Shown piece after piece: positions 39,816-45,163 of a stretch of DNA of 45,163 nt (positions are counted from its first letter, which is position 1; each line of letters opens with the position of its first letter). Under the pieces are notes generated by a model. That model saw nothing but the letters and a program-made list of their open reading frames with translations, was not told the origin of the DNA and did not search any database. The position numbers and the translations under genes are program-made. Source of the stretch: JAFNGF01 sp964567045 (GTDB taxonomy: Bacteria; Planctomycetota; Phycisphaerae; Sedimentisphaerales; Anaerobacaceae); assembly GCA_964567045.1 (NCBI GenBank), contig CAZMLE010000028.1:1-45163 (forward strand), written 5' to 3'.

Positions 39816-41099
39816 ATGGATGAACCGAGATCCAAACAGGACAACCGGAATGGGGAAGAGCGGCGGTTTGACCCTGAGCTTCTAAAAAAAGGATCGAAGT
39901 GCGACCTCGACCAGTACGAGATGCTTAAACGCTGCTCAGATAGAAAAGATATGACTCAGTGCCACGAATGGCGAAAAGAACATCCAGACGAAGATATCCT
40001 TTTGCAGGATGCAGATATGGCTGGATGGTATCTCAACGGTGTTCTTCTGAGCACAAATGCAACTGGTGCAAAGAGCCCATTCGGTGGAATGGTTCATTTG
40101 GAGCGTGCTCAGTTATGGGAGGCGAGCCTTCGTGGAGCTTCGCTACGGGGGGCCAATCTAGAAGAAGCTGATCTTCAAAGATGTGACATGGAGAGAATCA
40201 CTTTGGAGAAAGCGCATCTCGAAAGGGCAGATCTGAGCGAAAGCCGTATGGTCGGTGCGTTCTTGAAGGAAACATATCTCCGACAAGCAGACCTTGCCGG
40301 AGTCAATCTGAAAGAGGGGGTGCTCATTAATGCGCATCTGGAAAAGGTACGATTGTTCAAAGCCCGATTGGAAGAATCAAAACTGTTTGATGCTCATCTT
40401 GAGGGAGCCGACCTGGGTCATACCTGTCTGAAGCGCGCGGAACTGGCTCGGGCTCACTTGGCAGGCACCCTGCTTTACAGCGCGCAGATTGAAGGTGCCA
40501 GTTTCTTGAATGTTCTAGTCACGAGTTCAACACTAATTTGGCAGTGCAAGGTTGACCGTAAGACAGAGTTCAGCGGCGTTGGTCTGGCTAGCGCTCGCGT
40601 AGACCCGGCGACAAGGCAGCTTTTGGAATATAATATCCGGCGGAAGAACTGGGAGGAGTGGTATAAGGTACATCCCAAATTAAAATGGTTTGTCAAGCCA
40701 TTCTGGTTAATGAGTGACTATGGTCTTTCGACATCACGGATAATTGTCATTTTCTTTGCGGCGGCGTTCATCTTTGCCAATATCTACTATCATTGGGGCA
40801 GAATTGCACCGCCGGGCATTATAGACAATCTGTTTGTGGGCAGAGATGGTGCTGTGGTATCGTGGTGGGTGGTGCCTTTGCGGGCGTTTTATTTTTCGGT
40901 TATCACGATGACGCTCGGATTCAGCGATATGTATGCTAACACCCAGAGTATATGGGGACACATACTTATAACGGTTCAGGCCCTTTTGGGATATGTTCTT
41001 TTGGGGGCGTTGGTGACGCGGTTTGCGGTATTATTTACGGCTGGTGGGCCGGCAGGAAAATTCGCGGATGAGAAAGAGAAAAAAAATGAAACGGAATAA
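39816..41099 (+). CDS. pentapeptide-repeat protein with C-terminal two-helix ion-channel domain
   Basis: The 427-residue protein has a pentapeptide-repeat beta-helix from about residue 64 to 240 (for example 'LRGASLRGANLEEADL', 'LERADLSESRM'). Two transmembrane segments (about 307-325 and 381-407) enclose a pore helix. The filter position reads TMTLGFSDM (364-372), where potassium channels have a T-x-G-Y-G-D type sequence. The fold is therefore Ion_trans_2-like, but selectivity is uncertain. The large N-terminal domain would be cytoplasmic and could gate the pore. An upstream promoter is present. The stop overlaps the next ATG, so it is coupled to the DUF6398 gene. Confidence 0.83.
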   Translation: MDEPRSKQDNRNGEERRFDPELLKKGSKCDLDQYEMLKRCSDRKDMTQCHEWRKEHPDEDILLQDADMAGWYLNGVLLSTNATGAKSPFGGMVHLERAQLWEASLRGASLRGANLEEADLQRCDMERITLEKAHLERADLSESRMVGAFLKETYLRQADLAGVNLKEGVLINAHLEKVRLFKARLEESKLFDAHLEGADLGHTCLKRAELARAHLAGTLLYSAQIEGASFLNVLVTSSTLIWQCKVDRKTEFSGVGLASARVDPATRQLLEYNIRRKNWEEWYKVHPKLKWFVKPFWLMSDYGLSTSRIIVIFFAAAFIFANIYYHWGRIAPPGIIDNLFVGRDGAVVSWWVVPLRAFYFSVITMTLGFSDMYANTQSIWGHILITVQALLGYVLLGALVTRFAVLFTAGGPAGKFADEKEKKNETE

Positions 41100-41745
41100 A
41101 AGAACCAGAAAAAGATCCGCCCAAGATAGCCAAGAGTCCGAGTCGGTCCTCAAAGAGCTTCTGAGGCTGACAGACGGCTTTTGTGCGAAGCATCTTAACG
41201 AAGACTACCGTGAGCTTTGCGAGGATATGGTGGAAGCCGCTTATGAGGAAGGTCTGCCCCTGCACAGCGGGAAACCAGCCAGTTGGGCCAGCGGGATAGT
41301 CCACGCTGTTGGCTGGGTCAATTTCCTGCACGACCCATCTCAGTCGCCGCACATGACGTCCACCCAGGTAGCAGAAGGATTCGGCGTCTCCCAGGCAACC
41401 ATGATGGCGAAGTCCAAGATAATCCGTGATGAACTGGAGATAATGCCCATGGATCCGGAGTGGTGCCTGCCGGGTTTGCTTGCGGACAACCCGCTGGTTT
41501 GGATGCTGAGCGTCAATGGATTCATAATGGATGTCCGCGCAGCCCCAAGAGAGGTACAGGAGCAGGCATACCGTCAGGGCCTGATACCTTACATTCCTGC
41601 TGACATGCAAGAACTTGGTCGGGAGTCTGGAACAGGACCAAGAATCATTAAATTGCCTTGCGAACAAAGCGAGACCGCCAGACCCGCAACCTCCCAGCAG
41701 GCAAAGGACAACGGGCCCGCTCTATTTGACGGATTGAATGAATGA
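41086..41745 (+). CDS. DUF6398-domain protein
   Basis: The 219-residue protein has a very basic N-terminus ('KRNKRTRKRS') and a helical domain with 'LCEDMVEAAYEEGLPLHSG' and 'ASWASGIVHAVGWVNFL', then a helix-turn-helix-like segment 'TSTQVAEGFGVSQATMMAKS', so nucleic-acid binding is plausible. A domain of this type is listed as DUF6398 and has no assigned function. The ATG at 41086 overlaps the channel gene by 14 bases and follows a GAGAAAGAG stretch. It may regulate or modify the channel, but this is inference from coupling only. Confidence 0.7.
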   Translation: MKRNKRTRKRSAQDSQESESVLKELLRLTDGFCAKHLNEDYRELCEDMVEAAYEEGLPLHSGKPASWASGIVHAVGWVNFLHDPSQSPHMTSTQVAEGFGVSQATMMAKSKIIRDELEIMPMDPEWCLPGLLADNPLVWMLSVNGFIMDVRAAPREVQEQAYRQGLIPYIPADMQELGRESGTGPRIIKLPCEQSETARPATSQQAKDNGPALFDGLNE

Positions 41746-41752
41746 GGATACT

Positions 41753-41787
41753 GAATGTCGAACACTGAACCGCGAACTGGCGAATCG
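41753..41787. repeat. seven-base array at the YqaA-family gene start (GAAnnnn)
   Basis: Units GAATGTC, GAACACT, GAACCGC, GAACTGG and CGAATCG. The ATG at 41755 falls in the first unit and the array encodes the polar N-terminus 'MSNTEPRTGES'. Confidence 0.7.
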
Positions 41788-42408
41788 AGCGACGAAGGCG
41801 TTGCCTGGTGGCACTGGCACAGGCGTCTGTACAATTGGGTCATCCACTTTGCAGACACAAAGCACGCTGAGGTTGCGCTCTTTGCCTTGAGTTTTTCCGA
41901 ATCGAGCTTTTTCCCGGTCCCCCCGGATGTTCTGCTGGCGGCGATGTCTCTTGGAGTGCCGAGAAAATGGCTCAGGTTTGCTCTTCTATGCTCGGTGGCC
42001 TCTGTAGTCGGCGGTATTTTTGGCTATTCAATCGGGATGTTTCTTTGGTCTATCATAGGCCAATGGGTTTACGCCCATCTTGGGTTCATCGGGCTGACAG
42101 AGGCAAATTTTGCCAAATTTCAAACCTGGTATGGTAAGTATGATTTCTGGATAGTTTTTACCTGCGGATTTACGCCCATTCCGTATAAGGCCTGCACTAT
42201 ATCCGCCGGCCTGGCAAGCATAAATTTTGGCGGTTTTTGCCTTGCGTCGGCGCTGAGCCGGTCGGCAAGGTTCTTCATTGTGGCCGGCCTGCTCGGCTGG
42301 AAAGGCAAGAAAATCCGAACCATCATTGAAAAATACTTCAACTGGTTTTCGCTGGCGTTCGTGGCACTATTGATTGGCGGATTCCTTGTGATAAAATGGC
42401 TGCATTGA
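41755..42408 (+). CDS. YqaA/VTT-family membrane protein
   Basis: The 217-residue polytopic protein resembles the YqaA branch of the VTT/DedA-like family. Marks are 'FALSFSESSFFPVPPDVLLA', 'CSVASVVGGIFGYSIGMFLW', 'YGKYDFWIVFTCGFTPIPYK' and 'ISAGLASINFGGF'. The paired re-entrant loops with conserved prolines are typical. Relatives are linked to lipid scrambling or envelope homeostasis. The ATG at 41755 is inside a heptamer array and lies nine bases after the DUF6398 stop, so co-expression with the channel gene is likely. A REP-like palindrome follows at 42421. Confidence 0.85.
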   Translation: MSNTEPRTGESSDEGVAWWHWHRRLYNWVIHFADTKHAEVALFALSFSESSFFPVPPDVLLAAMSLGVPRKWLRFALLCSVASVVGGIFGYSIGMFLWSIIGQWVYAHLGFIGLTEANFAKFQTWYGKYDFWIVFTCGFTPIPYKACTISAGLASINFGGFCLASALSRSARFFIVAGLLGWKGKKIRTIIEKYFNWFSLAFVALLIGGFLVIKWLH

Positions 42409-42420
42409 TTAAAACCCGAA

Positions 42421-42448
42421 CCCCCCAGTAAACTGGGGGGCTAAATAT
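42421..42448. repeat. REP-like palindrome with CTAAATAT tail (copy 1)
   Basis: A perfect 9-bp stem (CCCCCCAGT / ACTGGGGGG, AA loop) is followed directly by CTAAATAT. The same architecture and tail recur at 45071. It lies between two genes and may also act as a hairpin in the mRNA. Confidence 0.75.
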
Positions 42449-42474
42449 AAAAATACCGCGTGCGGATGACCATC

Positions 42475-43035
42475 ATGAATGACGCGCAAAAGCACACCCT
42501 CCTAACGGTGGCACGCGATACCGTCAAGGCGGTTGTCACCGGCGGGCCAGTGCCCGAGCCCAAATCGGACGACCCGGAACTGAACGCCCATTGCGGCTGC
42601 TTTGTAACGCTCAAGAATAAAGGCCGACTGCGAGGCTGCATCGGCCAATTCACCGCTGAAAAGCCGCTGATCGAGCTGGTCGCCGAAATGGCACAGGCCT
42701 CTGCCACCGGCGATCCACGCTTTTTCGCCAATCCAATTACTCCCAGAGAACTGAAAGAGCTGGACATCGAGATATCCGTTTTGTCGCCGTTGCAGCGCAC
42801 GGACGACCCATTGAGCCTACAGTTGGGCGTTGACGGCATCTATATAAAAAAGGGACGCGCCTCGGGGTGCTTTTTGCCGCAGGTGGCTGCCGAGACCGGC
42901 TGGAGCAAGGAGGAATTTCTCTCCTACTGCTGCGCCCATAAAGCGGGCCTTGCCGCAGATGCCTGGAAAGACCCGGACACGGAAGTTTATTTATTTACTG
43001 CTGATGTATTTGGTGCGGCCTTTAAGTATATATAG
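42475..43035 (+). CDS. AMMECR1-domain protein (AmmeMemoRadiSam system protein A)
   Basis: The 186-residue protein has the AMMECR1 fold with the invariant 'LRGCIGQF' motif, the 'ATGDPRF' motif, 'ELDIEISVLSPL' and 'GCFLPQVAAETGWSKEEFL'. Its Cys in LRGCIG is the conserved residue of the family. In many prokaryotes it is encoded with a Memo-like protein and a radical-SAM enzyme; none is visible here, so the partners must be elsewhere. The chemical role is unknown. Three in-frame starts are close together (GTG 42460, ATG 42466, ATG 42475); the choice is uncertain. Confidence 0.85.
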   Translation: MNDAQKHTLLTVARDTVKAVVTGGPVPEPKSDDPELNAHCGCFVTLKNKGRLRGCIGQFTAEKPLIELVAEMAQASATGDPRFFANPITPRELKELDIEISVLSPLQRTDDPLSLQLGVDGIYIKKGRASGCFLPQVAAETGWSKEEFLSYCCAHKAGLAADAWKDPDTEVYLFTADVFGAAFKYI

Positions 43036-43329
43036 CTTTGGCTCGTCCGCAGGCAGTTATATTATCTCTACTAACAGCACGTCAGTGTAGCTTTTTGCCC
43101 GTCTCCGCCGGATTGCCTGTGTTACGCTTATTATACGGGCTTTCTGTAATTTTAGACAAAAATTTTCTTGCAAAAAGCAAATTGTGGGATATCTTTATAC
43201 CAACAAAGGATTGTGTCATAGCCAAGTTTTTCAGGACGTTAATGGAATGTCCACCGCAGTTGGCTCAATCCTGGCAAAATCTTCGAATCCTGGCCTAAGG
43301 ATGGCCGATGTTTATGCAGGGAGGCAACT

Positions 43330-44484
43330 ATGGTTGGAAGGTGCACGCCAGTTTGGATAATTACGATTGTCTGTTTGTCTGGGTGTCTGCAGTCCTATAA
43401 AACAGCCACTAACAGTATTGAGAATGCTCAAAAGCTCAATGACTGCAAAGTAGTTATAGACACTTTGCAGAGTGAGAATCTGCCCGCCCTGGAGTCGACC
43501 GACACCTGGCACGGCAAATATGGGTTGGGGCTAAGGCTTACCACCCCTCACTATGAGATTTATACCACGCTTTTGGAGCCTTTGATGCTCCGTCAGATTC
43601 CCGGATTTATGGAGTCTGCTTACCACGCCTACAATCGTTTAGTGCCGGAACCGATTGAAACGACAGGCAAGCTGAGGATATATCTTTTCGCAGACCGCCG
43701 GCAGTGGGAGGATTTTACAAAGACCTTTGCGGGCGAACGCGCCGAGCTATTCTACAAAATAAAGGCCGGGGCATATTATCTCAACGGCGCCTGCGTGACA
43801 TATTACATCGGCACGAGGCGGACGCTCTCAGCTTTGGGACATGAGGGCTGGCATCAATTTAACAACAGGCACTTCCGGTTTTGCCTGCCGAGCTGGCTTG
43901 ACGAAGGCATCGCCATGCTTTTTGAGACGAGCCGATATGAGGGCGGACTCTTTTATTTTGAGCCGAACCAGAATGCGTATAGATTGGAGGGGCTGAAAGA
44001 AACGCTGATAAGCAGCCGGCAAATTCCGCTGAGCGAATTGGTGGCGATGAACCCTGGCGAAGTGCTCGCGATAGACCAGGCCGAGGCGGTAAGGGCTTTT
44101 TACAGCCAGGTGTACGCGCTGATACGATTCCTGCAGGAAGCCGACTACGGCAAACACGCCTACAAGTTCCGCCGGCTGATGGTGGACGGGCTGACCGGCA
44201 ACTGGCCGCTCACCAGGACCAGCAAGAAAATAGCCGCCGATAGAAACGTGCCGCGAACCGTAGAGTGGAACCGAATTGTTGGGCCGCAACTATTCAGACA
44301 ATATATCAGCAGTGATATCGACCGGCTCGAAACCGAATACCTGGCTTTTTGTAGACAGATAGTTGGGCGTGTACCGCTGATTGCGCAGAGTCAAACCGAA
44401 GGCTTTCATACGAGGGTACGTTTTACCCTGAGTGAGCCGGATGGTCTATTGCCGTGTACAGACCAGGCAAGCGATGCACGATAG
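43330..44484 (+). CDS. lipoprotein with HEXXH gluzincin-like peptidase domain
   Basis: The 384-residue protein carries a lipobox LSGC (Cys19) and a domain with HEGWH at residues 171-175 ('SALGHEGWHQF') and 'WLDEGIAMLF' about 15 residues later. This is the zinc-ligand arrangement of peptidase-MA-like (DUF1570-type) proteins. It would be a membrane-anchored extracytoplasmic metallopeptidase. Whether it is active is not shown. The gene is preceded by a 294-base gap with no clear gene, and the ATG follows a GGGAGG Shine-Dalgarno. maf follows by six bases. Confidence 0.82.
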   Translation: MVGRCTPVWIITIVCLSGCLQSYKTATNSIENAQKLNDCKVVIDTLQSENLPALESTDTWHGKYGLGLRLTTPHYEIYTTLLEPLMLRQIPGFMESAYHAYNRLVPEPIETTGKLRIYLFADRRQWEDFTKTFAGERAELFYKIKAGAYYLNGACVTYYIGTRRTLSALGHEGWHQFNNRHFRFCLPSWLDEGIAMLFETSRYEGGLFYFEPNQNAYRLEGLKETLISSRQIPLSELVAMNPGEVLAIDQAEAVRAFYSQVYALIRFLQEADYGKHAYKFRRLMVDGLTGNWPLTRTSKKIAADRNVPRTVEWNRIVGPQLFRQYISSDIDRLETEYLAFCRQIVGRVPLIAQSQTEGFHTRVRFTLSEPDGLLPCTDQASDAR

Positions 44485-44490
44485 GAACAA

Positions 44491-45081
44491 ATGAGCAAGC
44501 AGCGTGCAGTCCGGATCATTCTGGCTTCGGCCTCTCCACGCCGCAGAGAGCTTTTAGCCGAGGCCGGCTATAAATTCACTGCCGTCACCCCCGATATCGA
44601 TGAGTCAACCTTTTTGACCGCCGGTGTCACAGCCGATGAATACGCAAAGAAACTGGCTTTAGCCAAGGCAAAAAATGTCGCTGAAAAGTATCCTGATAGT
44701 CTGATTATTGGAGCGGATACGGTTGTCGATTTTAACAGCGAAATCATCGGCAAACCTGCGGACGCAAGAGAAGCGGAGCAGATTACCAATAAGCTCTTCA
44801 GTGCCCCTCATAAAGTAATAAGCGCTGTTGCCCTTGTCAGGCTAAGCGACGGCATCGAACTATGTGAAAGTGACACCACGACCGTTTACCCAAAGAGTCT
44901 AACTGATAAGCAAATTGCGGAGCATATAAAAAGCGGCTCCTGGCGGGATAAGGCCGGCGCTTATGCCATTAAAGAAACGGGTGACGAATTCGTCGCAAAA
45001 ATCCAAGGCAGCTTAACCAATGTAATGGGCCTTCCGATGGAACTTCTGCAGCGGTTGCTGAGCGGAATAACCCACCAATAA
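44491..45081 (+). CDS. maf: Maf-type nucleoside triphosphate pyrophosphatase
   Basis: The 196-residue cytosolic enzyme has the N-terminal motif 'ILASASPRRRELLAEAGY', 'IIGADTVV', 'IIGKPADAREA' and 'GSWRDKAGAYAIKETGDEF'. Maf proteins hydrolyse dTTP/UTP or modified nucleotides and slow septum formation when overproduced. It sits six bases after the metallopeptidase-like gene. Its final codons and stop lie inside the second REP-like palindrome, which supplies the C-terminal residues 'THQ'. Confidence 0.95.
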   Translation: MSKQRAVRIILASASPRRRELLAEAGYKFTAVTPDIDESTFLTAGVTADEYAKKLALAKAKNVAEKYPDSLIIGADTVVDFNSEIIGKPADAREAEQITNKLFSAPHKVISAVALVRLSDGIELCESDTTTVYPKSLTDKQIAEHIKSGSWRDKAGAYAIKETGDEFVAKIQGSLTNVMGLPMELLQRLLSGITHQ

Positions 45082-45098
45082 ATTGGTGGGCTAAATAT
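45071..45098. repeat. REP-like palindrome with CTAAATAT tail (copy 2)
   Basis: A perfect 9-bp stem (CCCACCAAT / ATTGGTGGG, AA loop) plus the tail CTAAATAT. It overlaps the maf stop codon. The stem sequence differs from copy 1 while the loop and tail are identical, the pattern expected of a mobile palindrome family with compensatory stem changes. Confidence 0.75.
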
Positions 45099-45163
45099 GA
45101 GCGAGTTCTACCACGCGAAGTAGCAGCTATAGTGGCGGTAGAATAGGCCTATCGAACGCATCG

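Noticed and set aside
43038..43298. 86-codon frame between the AMMECR1 and metallopeptidase-like genes
   Set aside because: The start overlaps no ribosome-binding site and the product has no family features. The 294-base gap shows only weak promoter-like sequences.
45106..45143. Inverted repeat TTCTACC...GGTAGAA near the right edge
   Set aside because: Long loop, no T-run and no adjacent complete gene; too little context to call a terminator.

Overview
The window looks like a chromosomal segment from a Gram-negative bacterium of the Planctomycetota, most probably a Phycisphaerae-type lineage. This placement is inferred from gene content, not from a marker gene. The supporting content is a dispersed sugar-catabolism set (Tat-exported Gfo/Idh/MocA oxidoreductase, sugar-phosphate-isomerase-like TIM barrels, GH28- and GH99-like hydrolases, a DUF6807/PmoA-like domain), a SpoVG carrying a zinc ribbon next to ispE, a metallophosphatase fused to a multihaem cytochrome, and a large type II secretion (T2SS) locus. 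I see no rRNA, tRNA, CRISPR array or recognisable transposase.

Layout. 1-3128 (minus): a truncated pilT, tilS and a TPR lipoprotein. 3447-5302 (plus): a monocistronic Cys-rich exported peptide, a small membrane protein and an O-methyltransferase. 5320-5805 (minus): an MGMT-like protein without the acceptor cysteine. 6066-9670 (plus): a GntR/YtrA-type regulator, ABC ATPase, permease and zinc-ribbon membrane protein, with a promoter and operator in front. 9667-19270 (minus): a run of a GH99-like hydrolase, ftsW, a GH28 hydrolase, murG, a TIM-barrel/DUF6807 fusion, Gfo/Idh and a TIM barrel. 19365-36690 (plus): a DUF1573 lipoprotein, two c-type cytochromes, then gspC-D-E-F-G-H-I-J-K-L-M with an S23 four-helix-bundle gene wedged between gspE and gspF. 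37099-45081: a FlgM-like anti-sigma factor, spoVG and ispE (minus), a DUF3800 protein, a pentapeptide-repeat ion channel, a DUF6398 protein, a YqaA-family membrane protein, an AMMECR1 protein, a metallopeptidase-like lipoprotein and maf.

How the genes work together. The T2SS genes give a nearly complete envelope secretion machine (secretin, ATPase, platform, five pseudopilins, L/M-like assembly proteins). No prepilin peptidase (gspO/pilD) is in view. The exported hydrolases and the Tat-targeted sugar oxidoreductases nearby are plausible cargo or downstream enzymes for polysaccharide use. The cytochrome genes ahead of gspC suggest that extracytoplasmic electron transfer is co-expressed with secretion.

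Most unusual structure. The window carries more than ten short tandem arrays whose unit is always seven bases but whose unit sequence differs from array to array. Nearly all sit at gene junctions, over start codons or in N-terminal leaders. One pair forms 29-base imperfect inverted repeats around the S23 gene inside the T2SS operon, giving it the look of a small cassette. Two others encode nearly the same leader peptide in the unrelated pseudopilins GspH and GspI. Two REP-like palindromes with an identical tail (CTAAATAT) form a second repeat family near the right end.
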